This document shows positions 25,702 through 36,200 of a stretch of DNA of 64,000 nucleotides, piece after piece. The number at the start of each line of letters is the position of its first letter. Positions within the stretch are counted from its first letter, which is position 1. The notes below the pieces were generated by a model. That model was given only the letters and a program-made list of their open reading frames with translations, made no database searches and was not told where the DNA came from. Source of the stretch: an uncultured Bacteroides sp. (GTDB taxonomy: Bacteria > Bacteroidota > Bacteroidia > Bacteroidales > Bacteroidaceae); assembly GCA_900553185.1 (NCBI GenBank), contig USCT01000007.1, forward strand, positions 1 through 64,000. Reading direction: 5' to 3'. A program made the translations under genes and the position numbers.

Positions 25702-27069
25702 TTACGCAGCTGCTTTATGCTCTTTGATAATTCCTACACAGCAGGCTCCTACAATCAGCAGTACACCAGCCAGTACCAGCATATTTACTTCGGGCGGTAC
25801 ACTGCCTTCACGGGTAAAACTCTGCAGGACCCAGCCACCGGTAATGGCTGCCACAATCTGAGGAACACAGATTGTACCGTTAAACAGTCCCAGATAGGTT
25901 CCCATGTGACCTCCGGTCAAAGCATTGGTCAGGATGGTAAAAGGCATCGCCAGCATGGCAGCCCATGCACAACCAATCAACAGGAACGGGATGAACAGCA
26001 TATACTGATCGTGCGTAAAATAAATGGAAATAAATCCGATTCCACCCAGCACCAGACTTAACGCGTATGCAAACTTACGGTTCGGAATAGAAGGCATCAC
26101 CGCTGCCCAGATAACAGAGCCGATGGCCTGAACCGCAAACAGGATACCTACCCAGTCGCCCGCAGTCTGATACTGCAATGACTGAGTGTCAAGTACCCAG
26201 TGTGAAACACCGTCCTTCACTACTTCTACCGCAGGAGTACCGAAGACATTGGCCGCTACAGTTCCGTTTGTATAAGTCCACATAAACATAAAAGCAGCCC
26301 AGCAAAAGAACTGCACCAGTCCCACAGTCCAGAACGCTTTCGGCGCTTTGGCCAGCAACTGAAAGACATTTACTTTTTCCTGCTTCTCTTCTTTTGAGAT
26401 TCCATGATATTCGGCATACAGTTCAGGAGGATATTCTTTTACCTTCACCGTAGTGTAAATAACGCACAGAATCAAGATGGCAGCTCCGATATAGAACGAA
26501 AAAATAACCGAATCCGGAATAACTCCTTTGGGAGCTACATTGCTGATACCGACAGCCGCAAAGATAAACGGGAAAAGATAACCAGCCAGACTACCGGCGT
26601 TACACAAAAAGCTCTGAATGGAATAAGCCAGACCCTTCTGCTTCTCATTTACCATATCGCCCACCATCATTTTAAACGGCTGCATGGCAATGTTGATGGA
26701 AGTATCCAGAAACATCAAGGCAAAAAGACCAAAAATCATCGCAGCAGAAACCGACATGCCGAAACTGCCGGCATTCGGCAACAGACACATTACCAGCACG
26801 GCTATCAGGGCGCCCACAAACAGATAAGGAACACGGCGGCCAAAACGGCACCAGGTTTTGTCACTCAAAGCTCCGATGATCGGCTGAACGATGATACCGG
26901 CAAGCGGAGGCAGAATCCAGAAATAACTCAGGCTGTGAGGATCGGCTCCCAACGTTGCGAAGATACGGCTAATGTTAGCACTCTGTAAGGCATAGGCTAT
27001 CTGCACGCCAAAAAATCCGAAGCTGATGTTCCACAGCTTCCAGAAACTTAAATCAGGTATTTTTTTCAT
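25702..27069 (-). CDS. MFS sugar transporter (SLC45/GPH-like, probable maltose or maltooligosaccharide carrier)
   Basis: This 455-residue protein has about twelve hydrophobic segments. The loop between helices 2 and 3 reads GALSDKTWCRFGRRVPY, which carries the D-K-x-x-R-x-G-R-R-x-P pattern of sucrose/maltose carriers of the SLC45/GPH type. MQPFKMMVGD lies after helix 4. It follows susR after 40 bp on the same strand and is probably co-transcribed with it, so regulator and inner-membrane uptake would be linked. Substrate is inferred from the sus neighbourhood; free glucose cannot be excluded. Confidence 0.85.
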   Translation of the reverse strand: MKKIPDLSFWKLWNISFGFFGVQIAYALQSANISRIFATLGADPHSLSYFWILPPLAGIIVQPIIGALSDKTWCRFGRRVPYLFVGALIAVLVMCLLPNAGSFGMSVSAAMIFGLFALMFLDTSINIAMQPFKMMVGDMVNEKQKGLAYSIQSFLCNAGSLAGYLFPFIFAAVGISNVAPKGVIPDSVIFSFYIGAAILILCVIYTTVKVKEYPPELYAEYHGISKEEKQEKVNVFQLLAKAPKAFWTVGLVQFFCWAAFMFMWTYTNGTVAANVFGTPAVEVVKDGVSHWVLDTQSLQYQTAGDWVGILFAVQAIGSVIWAAVMPSIPNRKFAYALSLVLGGIGFISIYFTHDQYMLFIPFLLIGCAWAAMLAMPFTILTNALTGGHMGTYLGLFNGTICVPQIVAAITGGWVLQSFTREGSVPPEVNMLVLAGVLLIVGACCVGIIKEHKAAA

Positions 27070-27109
27070 GGTAATATATAAATGTATATTTGCCTATGTG
27101 ATGTATGCC

Positions 27110-28708
27110 TTACAGATTCATCACCTCCTGTTCAAAACGCTCCTTATCGCCAGCAGCCTTATTACGGATTTTGCTACGATAATTATAAACAGTGGCTAAT
27201 GAGTAACCTAAGAAATGTGCTATCCGGGTAGCATCGGTTACTCCTAAACGAATCAGTGCAAATATACGAAGTTCTGTGTTTAATAGCTCACCTGATTTGG
27301 GATAAATTTTACCATCTTCACATAATAATTTGTTAAAATCTTCGATAAAGTTCGGGAACAGGTCCAAGAACGACTTGTCGAACTCTGTATAGAAGGCTTT
27401 CCGCTCATCGCGAAGGAATTGTTCAGAGCGGATAGTCTTGAAAAGTTCATCTATTTTAGAAGCCATAGCTAACTTTTCCAACGAACGTCTGTACTGTTCC
27501 AGCTTCTCGAGATAGCTCACACAACGGTCCAGATAACGGGCAATATATACCTCTTTAATCTTACCGGTCTGCACCAGACTCTGATTGGCTGTTACCAGAT
27601 TCCGATTCGCCTGATACAGATTTTTCCGCATCAGCGACAGCTTTTTCATCCAGTAATAAAAGTAAAAAGACAGGACAATCAGGATGATAACAAACAGACT
27701 GAGAATAGCAAGCATCCAACGGGTGACAGTCCTCTTCTGTATATCTTTTTCTCTATATGCCTTATCAATAATAGGATAAATAGCTGTTACTTCCATGAAA
27801 CGAAGACGGGCATTACAATCTACAGCATCTTCCATTGCACAGTTCAGATAAAGATATGCACGTTCCAGCTCTCCACGGTCAAAAACCAGATTTGCCAGAC
27901 GCTGCAAAGCTGCATACTCCCGGTTAGCCAGCTTAATATCACAAAGAGCAGATTTCGCCAAACAGTAAATCTGCTTATCCACCTGTCTCTTCACCTCATA
28001 AGCCTCAGATAATGTATAATATAGGTAAGCCTGCCACTGCAAATCATCCTGACTTTCCAATAAACTGTTCAACAAAGCAATGGCTCCGTCAGGCTCTTTA
28101 TTCAACAGCATTTTTTCAGCCTGAATGATATTCCGGTCTATACCGTTCAGACTCAACTGCAGAATGGAATCCCGATAAACTTCCGTCTGATCAATATATT
28201 TCTGACGCACAGATTTATCTGCTGTATAATCGGCAAGCCAACCATACAGCACCCGGAAATTCCGGTAATAATAAAGGAGGTAGTCTCCATCCAAGTTACT
28301 GACATCCAGGCTTTTCAATTCATCAAAAGCTTCGCTGTACATTCCCATCAGGCCAAAGACCTCTGCCCGGTTGAGCAAAATTTCATATTTCAGTTCCGGC
28401 TTGTTCAGACGCGGAAGCAAAGCCGATTTTTTATTGACATAGAACAAAGCAGAATCTGTCTGATAATGAAGATATGCATTCAATAAAGCACCATATAAAT
28501 TATACTGCTCATTGGGGTCAGCAGAGTGTTGCAGCCTTTTCCTCAACTCCTCAATTCGACTTTTCCTCTGCTGATGAAATACTCCTTTCCTTGCAATGGC
28601 TTTATCCAATTCTTCCAAAGTATTTTCCAATGAATCTTTCTGTCCGTGTACCAAAGAAGGAATCAATATAGAAAGCAATAAAAAAAGTAATATACGTTGC
28701 TTTTTCAT
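27110..28708 (-). CDS. susR: SusR-type maltose-responsive regulator of starch utilisation
   Basis: This 532-residue protein has an N-terminal signal/anchor (residues 1-22), a large sensor region rich in TPR-like helices (about residues 25-325) and a second transmembrane helix (about residues 331-351). A coiled segment and a C-terminal helix-turn-helix follow (about residues 475-515, around VTDATRIAHFLGYSLATVYNYRSK). The sensor is therefore periplasmic and the DNA-binding part cytoplasmic, as in B. thetaiotaomicron SusR, which activates the sus genes in response to maltose. It is divergent from susA. Its own promoter matches the consensus fully, so basal expression is probably constitutive. 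Confidence 0.92.
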   Translation of the reverse strand: MKKQRILLFLLLSILIPSLVHGQKDSLENTLEELDKAIARKGVFHQQRKSRIEELRKRLQHSADPNEQYNLYGALLNAYLHYQTDSALFYVNKKSALLPRLNKPELKYEILLNRAEVFGLMGMYSEAFDELKSLDVSNLDGDYLLYYYRNFRVLYGWLADYTADKSVRQKYIDQTEVYRDSILQLSLNGIDRNIIQAEKMLLNKEPDGAIALLNSLLESQDDLQWQAYLYYTLSEAYEVKRQVDKQIYCLAKSALCDIKLANREYAALQRLANLVFDRGELERAYLYLNCAMEDAVDCNARLRFMEVTAIYPIIDKAYREKDIQKRTVTRWMLAILSLFVIILIVLSFYFYYWMKKLSLMRKNLYQANRNLVTANQSLVQTGKIKEVYIARYLDRCVSYLEKLEQYRRSLEKLAMASKIDELFKTIRSEQFLRDERKAFYTEFDKSFLDLFPNFIEDFNKLLCEDGKIYPKSGELLNTELRIFALIRLGVTDATRIAHFLGYSLATVYNYRSKIRNKAAGDKERFEQEVMNL

Positions 28709-28734
28709 AGAATTATGTCATTATTAGGTTATCG

Positions 28735-28765
28735 CAAACGTACAAAATAACATCTTAAAAACAAA
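28735..28765 (-). promoter_or_regulatory. Consensus promoter of susR
   Basis: On the minus strand TTTG (28765-28762), 19 bp, then TACGTTTG (28742-28735) is an exact match to TTTG/N19-21/TAnnTTTG, 26 bp before the susR start. Confidence 0.8.
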
Positions 28766-28903
28766 ATAAACCCTTATTTATCTTTCAAATTATTTATATT
28801 ATTTGTAACTTAGCGATTCAGATAAGCATTGATTATCAAAAGGTTCTTGCTTATAAATCTTTATATTTTTATTTCAAGACGTGCATTAGGAAAAGAAACC
28901 TTA

Positions 28904-28911
28904 TACATTTG
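28904..28911 (+). promoter_or_regulatory. Promoter -7 box of susA
   Basis: TACATTTG matches TAnnTTTG, 23 bp before the susA ATG. There is no -33 TTTG at the right distance, consistent with dependence on SusR. The AT-rich motif TATATTTTTAT lies upstream at 28862-28872. Confidence 0.6.
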
Positions 28912-28934
28912 CATAAACCAAAAATCAATCTATC

Positions 28935-30788
28935 ATGAAACGAACACTTCTTATTGTCATGGCACTGTTAAGCTTTCTAGGATTCAAGACTGCCGTACAT
29001 GCTGCCACCATCCACAAGGTAGCACCCACTTACTGGTGGGCGGGAATGAAAAATCCCGAATTACAGATTCTTTTGTACGGTGAAAACATTAGCTCGTCCG
29101 ATGTTACCTTATCTAGTAAGGATGTAATGCTGAAAGAAGTTGTCAGACAGGAAAACCCGAACTATCTTCTCCTGTACGTCGACTTATCAGAAGCAGCTCC
29201 CCAACAATTCAGTATCCAATTGAAACAAGGAAAAAAGTTGACAACTATTCCTTATGAACTGAAACAACGTACCCGAAAAGGGAACGATATCCAAGGATTT
29301 ACCTCCAGCGATGTTTTATATCTGATTATGCCAGACCGTTTCGCTAACGGTAATCCGGATAATGATGTCATTCCCGGAATGCTGGAAGACAAAGTAGACC
29401 GTAATGAACAATATGGACGTCATGGAGGTGACCTGAAAGGTATCGCTGACCACTTGGATTATATCGCAGATTTAGGTGTAACTGCCATTTGGTTAAATCC
29501 TACTCAGGAAAATGATATGAAAAACGGATCTTATCATGGATATGCCATTACCGATTATTATCAGGCAGACCGCCGTTTTGGTGGAAATGATGATTTCGTA
29601 AAACTGGTAGAACAAGCACATGAAAAGGGACTGAAAGTGGTAATGGATATGATTTTCAACCACTGCGGCAGCGAGAACTATCTGTTTAAAGACAAACCAT
29701 CCAAAGATTGGTTCAATTTCAAATCAAGCTACGTACAGACTTCATATAAAACGGCTAGCGTAATGGATATACATGCCAGCCAATACGAAAAGAAAATCGC
29801 TACAGACGGCTGGTTCACCCTCGAAATGCCAGACTTTAACCAACGCAACAGACACGTTGCCCGCTACCTGATTCAAAGCAGTATCTGGTGGATTGAATCA
29901 ACAGGTATAAACGGAATCCGTCAGGATACACATCCGTATGCCGACTATGATTTCATGTCTGAATGGTGTAAAGAAGTAATGGAAGAATATCCTAAATTCA
30001 ACATTGTAGGAGAAACCTGGCTGAATAGCAATGTACTGGTTTCCTATTGGCAGAAAGACAGCAAACTGGCTTATCCGAAAAACTCAAACCTGCCCACAGT
30101 AATGGATTTTCCATTGCAATCGCTGATGAACATGGCCTTTGATGAAGAAACTACAGATTGGGCAAACGGGCTGTATCGCCTGTATGACTACCAGACTCAA
30201 GACTTGGTATATGCCAATCCGATGAATCTGTTAATTTTCCTTGACAATCACGACACATCTCGTTTCTATCAGAAAGAAGAACAACTGAAGAATCTGACTC
30301 GTTACAAACAAGCTATGGCTTTCCTGCTGACGACTCGTGGTATTCCGCAGATTTATTATGGAACCGAAATTTTGATGTTCGGTGATAAAGGAGATGGCGA
30401 CGGAACCCTGCGTAAGGATTTTCCAGGTGGCTGGCCAGGTGACAAAATAAATGCCTTCACAGCAACCGGACGTACCGAATTACAAAACGAAGCATTCGAG
30501 TATACAAAGAAACTGCTAAACTGGCGTAAAAATAACGATATCATTGGTAAAGGGAATCTGAAACATTACTCCATTACCAACGGTACATACGTATACGAAC
30601 GCAGTTATCAAGGAAAGTCCATCGTGGTCATCATGAACGGAACTGATAAGGCACAGGAATTGAACCTGGCTCCATACCGTGAAATCTTACCTGAAGAATC
30701 CAGCACAGATTTCTTAAGCGGGAAACAGATAACCTTAGGTGAAAAACTGTCTTTAAGCCCACGTGAAACTTTGATCCTTACATTCTAG
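28935..30788 (+). CDS. susA: SusA, periplasmic neopullulanase (GH13)
   Basis: This 617-residue alpha-glucan hydrolase has a signal peptide (residues 1 to about 23, ending AVHA). An N-terminal beta domain of the cyclomaltodextrinase type (about residues 25-110), the GH13 barrel and a C-terminal beta domain follow. Catalytic residues are D331 (GIRQD), E360 (GETW) and D440 (LDNHD), with conserved H243 in DMIFNH. It splits maltooligosaccharides and pullulan in the periplasm after import by SusC/D. It is first in the plus-strand sus genes and separated from susB by 178 bp that hold a second promoter, as in B. thetaiotaomicron. Confidence 0.95.
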   Translation: MKRTLLIVMALLSFLGFKTAVHAATIHKVAPTYWWAGMKNPELQILLYGENISSSDVTLSSKDVMLKEVVRQENPNYLLLYVDLSEAAPQQFSIQLKQGKKLTTIPYELKQRTRKGNDIQGFTSSDVLYLIMPDRFANGNPDNDVIPGMLEDKVDRNEQYGRHGGDLKGIADHLDYIADLGVTAIWLNPTQENDMKNGSYHGYAITDYYQADRRFGGNDDFVKLVEQAHEKGLKVVMDMIFNHCGSENYLFKDKPSKDWFNFKSSYVQTSYKTASVMDIHASQYEKKIATDGWFTLEMPDFNQRNRHVARYLIQSSIWWIESTGINGIRQDTHPYADYDFMSEWCKEVMEEYPKFNIVGETWLNSNVLVSYWQKDSKLAYPKNSNLPTVMDFPLQSLMNMAFDEETTDWANGLYRLYDYQTQDLVYANPMNLLIFLDNHDTSRFYQKEEQLKNLTRYKQAMAFLLTTRGIPQIYYGTEILMFGDKGDGDGTLRKDFPGGWPGDKINAFTATGRTELQNEAFEYTKKLLNWRKNNDIIGKGNLKHYSITNGTYVYERSYQGKSIVVIMNGTDKAQELNLAPYREILPEESSTDFLSGKQITLGEKLSLSPRETLILTF

Positions 30789-30914
30789 TTTTTTTATATT
30801 CTTATAGAGCAGAATACAAGTTTAATTTACTATCAAACAAAAAGTTATCAGTAGGCAATCATTCTATATTTTTATATTTTTGTTCTAATATGGTCAAACT
30901 GATTTCTATAAACT

Positions 30915-30922
30915 TAAATTTG
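30915..30922 (+). promoter_or_regulatory. Promoter -7 box of susB-susE
   Basis: TAAATTTG matches TAnnTTTG, 44 bp before the susB ATG, with no -33 TTTG. TATATTTTTAT recurs at 30865-30875. Confidence 0.55.
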
Positions 30923-30966
30923 TGAAAAGAACAAGGAATCAGTTAACCTTAATACCTGAAAAACGT

Positions 30967-33150
30967 ATGAATATTAAAAGACATCTCACTTTTGCAGCTT
31001 TGTTCTGTTTGGCATTAGCAGTACAAGCCCAAAAGTTGACATCTCCGAACGGAAATCTGGTGATGAATTTTAGCCTGAACCAAGCAGGCGCTCCTACCTA
31101 CGATCTTTACTTTAAAGGAAAAGCGGTAATCAAACCAAGTACTTTAGGGCTGGAGCTGAAAAAGGAGAACGCAGACAAACAGGTAGACTTCGAAGCGACG
31201 CCACGTACAGACATTGATCAACTGGATGAAAAAACTAACCTGATGACAGGATTTACCATCAAAGATACAAAAACCAGCACCTTTGATGAAACTTGGAAAC
31301 CTGTCTGGGGCGAAGAGAGTTCTATCAGAAATCATTACAATGAACTGGAAGTAACATTAAACCAACCGTCAAATGACCGTTACATGATTATTCGTTTTCG
31401 CCTGTTTGATGACGGTTTAGGATTCCGTTATGAATTTCCACAACAAAAAAATCTGAACTATTTTGTTATCAAAGAAGAGCACAGCCAGTTTGCCATGAAT
31501 GGTGACCATACGGCCTACTGGATTCCAGGCGATTATGATACACAAGAATATGATTATACTACTTCACGCCTTTCAGAAATCAGAGGTTTGATGAAAAAGG
31601 CTGTTACTCCAAACTCATCACAAACTGTTTTCTCACCTACCGGTGTACAGACAGCCTTAATGATGAAGACAGATGACGGACTTTATATCAACCTACACGA
31701 AGCTGCATTGGTTGACTATGCCTGCATGCACCTGAATCTGGATGACAAGAATATGGTATTTGAGTCTTGGCTGACACCGGATGCTAAAGGAGACAAAGGA
31801 TACATGCAGACACCCTGCCATTCTCCATGGCGTACTGTTATCGTCAGCGACGATGCCCGTAACATTCTGGCTTCACGTATCACACTGAACCTGAATGACC
31901 CATGCAAATACACGGATACATCATGGATTAAACCAGTAAAATACATCGGTGTATGGTGGGACATGATTACCGGTAAAGGCTCATGGGCTTATACAGACGA
32001 ACTGGCCAGTGTAAAACTGGGAGAAACAGACTACTCCAAAACCAAGCCAAACGGTAAACATTCAGCCAATACCGCCAATGTAAAACGCTATATCGATTTC
32101 GCCGCAGCTCACGGATTTGATGCCGTACTGGTAGAAGGTTGGAATCAAGGATGGGAAGACTGGTTCGGTAAAAGCAAGGATTATGTGTTCGATTTTGTTA
32201 CTCCATATCCAGACTTTGATGTAAAAGAAATACACCGTTATGCAGCCAGCAAAGGTATCAAGATGATGATGCACCACGAAACTTCATCTTCTGTACGCAA
32301 TTATGAACGCCACATGGACAAAGCATACCAATTCATGGTAGACAACGGTTATAATTCAGTAAAGAGTGGTTATGTAGGAGATATTATCCCACGCGGTGAA
32401 CATCACTACGGACAATGGATGGTGAACCACTACTTGTACGCTGTAACCAAGGCAGCCGAATACAAGTTGATGGTTAATGCACATGAAGCTGTCCGTCCAA
32501 CAGGTTTGTGCCGTACATACCCTAACCTGATTGGCAACGAATCCGCTCGCGGTACCGAATATGAATCTTTCGGCGGCAACAATGTAAACCACACCACCAT
32601 CCTGCCGTTTACACGTCTGATTGGAGGTCCAATGGATTATACTCCAGGAATTTTTGAAACAGACTGTAGCAAAATGAATCCGGACAATACCTCACGTGCC
32701 CGTACCACATTGGCTCGTCAATTAGCATTGTATGTAACCATGTACAGTCCACTGCAGATGGCTGCTGATATACCAGAAAACTATGAACGTTTCATGGATG
32801 CATTCCAATTTATTAAAGATGTTGCCATCGACTGGGATGAAAGCAAATATTTGGAAGCCGAACCAGGTGAATACATTACAATAGCACGTCGCGCTAAAGG
32901 CACAGAGGACTGGTATGTAGGTTGCACAGCCGGTTATAACGGTCATACATCTGAACTTTCTTTGGATTTTCTGAACCCAGGAAAGAAATACGAAGCAACA
33001 ATCTATGCAGATGCTAAAGATGCAAGCTGGGACAAGAATCCACAGGCATATACGATTACAAAGAAAAAAGTAACTAACAAGAGCAAACTGAAACTGACAG
33101 CAGCTGTTGGTGGTGGTTACGCTATATCCATTAAAGAAATCAACAAATAA
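30967..33150 (+). CDS. susB: SusB, periplasmic alpha-glucosidase (GH97)
   Basis: This 727-residue GH97 enzyme releases glucose from maltooligosaccharides. It has a signal peptide ending in AVQA (residues 1 to about 20), an N-terminal beta-sandwich, a TIM barrel (from about residue 330, with KYIGVWWDM, LVEGWNQGWEDW and KMMMHHETSSS) and a C-terminal beta domain. Conserved acidic positions appear in VNAHEAVRPTG and GNESARGTEYE. The frame extends to a GTG at 30922, but that G is the last base of the -7 box, so the ATG at 30967 is chosen; it gives a clean signal peptide. Confidence 0.95.
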   Translation: MNIKRHLTFAALFCLALAVQAQKLTSPNGNLVMNFSLNQAGAPTYDLYFKGKAVIKPSTLGLELKKENADKQVDFEATPRTDIDQLDEKTNLMTGFTIKDTKTSTFDETWKPVWGEESSIRNHYNELEVTLNQPSNDRYMIIRFRLFDDGLGFRYEFPQQKNLNYFVIKEEHSQFAMNGDHTAYWIPGDYDTQEYDYTTSRLSEIRGLMKKAVTPNSSQTVFSPTGVQTALMMKTDDGLYINLHEAALVDYACMHLNLDDKNMVFESWLTPDAKGDKGYMQTPCHSPWRTVIVSDDARNILASRITLNLNDPCKYTDTSWIKPVKYIGVWWDMITGKGSWAYTDELASVKLGETDYSKTKPNGKHSANTANVKRYIDFAAAHGFDAVLVEGWNQGWEDWFGKSKDYVFDFVTPYPDFDVKEIHRYAASKGIKMMMHHETSSSVRNYERHMDKAYQFMVDNGYNSVKSGYVGDIIPRGEHHYGQWMVNHYLYAVTKAAEYKLMVNAHEAVRPTGLCRTYPNLIGNESARGTEYESFGGNNVNHTTILPFTRLIGGPMDYTPGIFETDCSKMNPDNTSRARTTLARQLALYVTMYSPLQMAADIPENYERFMDAFQFIKDVAIDWDESKYLEAEPGEYITIARRAKGTEDWYVGCTAGYNGHTSELSLDFLNPGKKYEATIYADAKDASWDKNPQAYTITKKKVTNKSKLKLTAAVGGGYAISIKEINK

Positions 33151-33251
33151 TTAGGTTCAATAGGGATAATCAAATCGTTAGGTAACAAAGGTTCAATGTT
33201 TTCAATAGGTATTTTTTATAAATGAAATTCCCTAACTTTTAATTTAATAAT

Positions 33252-36200
33252 ATGAAAATGAAAGTAGTTTTAAACAAGTCCAGCAGGTTCCTGCTATTAT
33301 GGGTGGTAGGAATGCTCATTACTGTACAGGCTTTCGCGCAAAGCATGACAGTACAAGGTGTGGTAAAAGACAACACAGGTGAAGCTGTCATCGGTGCCAA
33401 CGTTGTAGTGAAAGGAACTACCAACGGTACCATCACAGACTTCGATGGTAACTTTACACTCAATGCCAATAAAGGAGACATCATTGTCATTTCTTTCATC
33501 GGTTACCAGACTCAAGAACTTCCGGCCGCAGCCAACATGAATGTCATTCTGAAAGACGATTCAGAAATATTGGATGAAGTGGTAGTCATCGGTTACGGTT
33601 CTGTAAAAAAAGACGATGCAACTGGTTCTGTAACAGCTATCAAACCGGATGAATTAAGTAAAGGTATCACAACCAATGCTCAAGATATGTTGACTGGTAA
33701 AGTAGCCGGTGTAAGCGTTATCTCGAATGATGGTACTCCAGGTGGAGGCGCACAAATTCGTATCCGTGGTGGTTCTTCTCTGAACGCATCAAACGACCCG
33801 TTGATTGTAATTGACGGACTTGCTATTGATAATGAAGGTATCAAAGGTATGTCAAACGGATTGTCTATGGTAAATCCGGAAGATATCGAAACTTTCACTG
33901 TATTGAAAGATGCTTCTGCAACAGCTATCTATGGTTCACGTGCATCAAATGGTGTCATCATCATCACAACTAAAAAAGGTAAAAGTGGACAAGCACCTAA
34001 AGTAAGCTATAGCGGTTCTGTATCTGTATCTACTACCCAAAAGAGATATGACGTATTAGACGGTGACGAATACCGCGCTTATGCACAGCAAGTATTCGGA
34101 GACAATATGCCAGGCACATTAGGCACAGCCAACACAGACTGGCAAGATCAGATTTTCCGTACAGCCGTAAGTACCGACCACCACGTTTCTATCAACGGAG
34201 GATTCAAGAACTTACCGTACCGTGTTTCTTTAGGATACAGTAATAATAACGGTATTATCAAGACCTCTAACTTCCAACGTTTCACTGCTTCTGTGAACTT
34301 GGCACCTTCTTTCTTTGACGATCATCTGAAAGTAAATGTTAATGCCAAATACATGAATGGAAAGAACCGTTATGCAGATTCTGGTGCAGCTATCGGAGGA
34401 GCCTTGTCAATGGATCCAACCCGTCCCGTATACGGTGACAGCGATATCTTTGATGTATTTGGTGGCTTCTATCAGAACTATCAGGCGACTTCCGGATTCA
34501 GTGATCCGAACTGGAACTATACGTCCAATAAGAATACACCGCAGAACCCTTTAGCTGCTCTGGAACAAAAAGATGACCGTTCAAACAGCAACGACTTTGT
34601 AGGAAATATCGAAGTAGATTACAAATTCCACTTCTTACCAGACTTACGTTTGCATGCAAGTATCGGTGGTGAATATGCAGAAGGTGTACAGACAACCATT
34701 TATTCTCCTTATTCATTCTCAAACAACTATTACGGTGATACCAAACGTGATGTACAATATAAGTACAACCTGTCATACAATGTTTATGCCCAGTACATTA
34801 AAAATATTAACGACCACATGATTGATATCATGGCCGGTGGTGAGGAACAACACTTCCATAACAATGGCTATTGGACTTCTCAGGGATGGGACAGTTATGC
34901 AAACATTGCATACAACATCAAGACCGCAGCTGAAAATGCTTATGCAACCCGCAACACATTGGTTTCATACTTTGGACGTTTGAACTACGCATGGAAAAAC
35001 CGTTATTTGTTTACCTTCACCATGCGTTGGGATGCTTCCTCACGTTTTGCAGAAGACAACCGTTGGGGTACTTTCCCATCATTAGCTTTAGGATGGAAAC
35101 TGAAAGAAGAAAACTTCCTGAAGGATGTCGATTTCTTATCTGACTTGAAACTCCGTTTAGGTTGGGGTATCACTGGTCAGCAGGACGTAGATACAGACTT
35201 CGGCTATATGCCTTTGTATGTAACTAGTGATAACTCTGCATTGTATCCGTTCGGAGATACTTATTATTCAAGTACACGCCCAAGTGCCTACAATACTAAG
35301 TTAAAATGGGAACAGACTACGACCTACAATGCTGGATTCGATTTCGGCTTCCTAAATGGACGTATTGCCGGTAGCATTGATGGATATTTCCGCGAAACAA
35401 ACGACTTGCTGAACCAAGTAAAGATTCCAGTTGGAACAAACTTTAATGCACAGATGTATCAGAATATCGGTTCATTGGAGAACTATGGTGTAGAATTCTC
35501 TATCAACGCTAAACCGATTGTAACGAAAGACTTCATGTGGGATTTGACCTATAACTTCACTTGGAACCACAACGAAATTACAGAACTGACTGGTGGTAAC
35601 GATGCCGACTATTATGTAGAGACTGGTAATTCCATTGCTGCAGGTAACAATACCAAGGTTCAGGCAAACAAGGTAGGATATCCGGCCAACTCATTCTATG
35701 TATATCAGCAGGTATACGATGAAAACGGTAAACCAATTGAAAATACCTATGTAGACCGCAATGGTGACGGTATCATCAACGCTTCTGATAAATACATGTA
35801 CAAAAAACCGGCAGCTGACTTCTTGATGGGTCTTACCTCAAAAATGACCTACAAAGCTTGGGACTTCAGCTTCTCACTGCGAGCCAGTTTGAACAACTAT
35901 GTCTACTATAACTTCCTGGTAGGAAAGGCAAACAGCAGTTCTTCCGGATTGTTCTCTAATACTGCTTTCTCAAATATTACACCGGAAAGTATCGAATTAG
36001 GTTTCGCTGGACAAGGAGAATACTATATGAGTGACTACTTCGTACGTAATGCTTCCTTCCTCCGTTGTGACAATATCACATTGGGATATTCATTCAAAGA
36101 TTTGTTGAAGTCATCTTCATACAAAGGTATTGGTGGACGTATCTATGCTACTTGCCAGAACCCGTTCATCATTACGAAGTATCCGGGACTTGACCCAGAA

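Noticed and set aside
33153..33209. Repeated GGTTCAAT and TTCAATAGG words in the susC leader
   Set aside because: The copies are short and imperfect in AT-rich sequence; no structure or known site could be supported.
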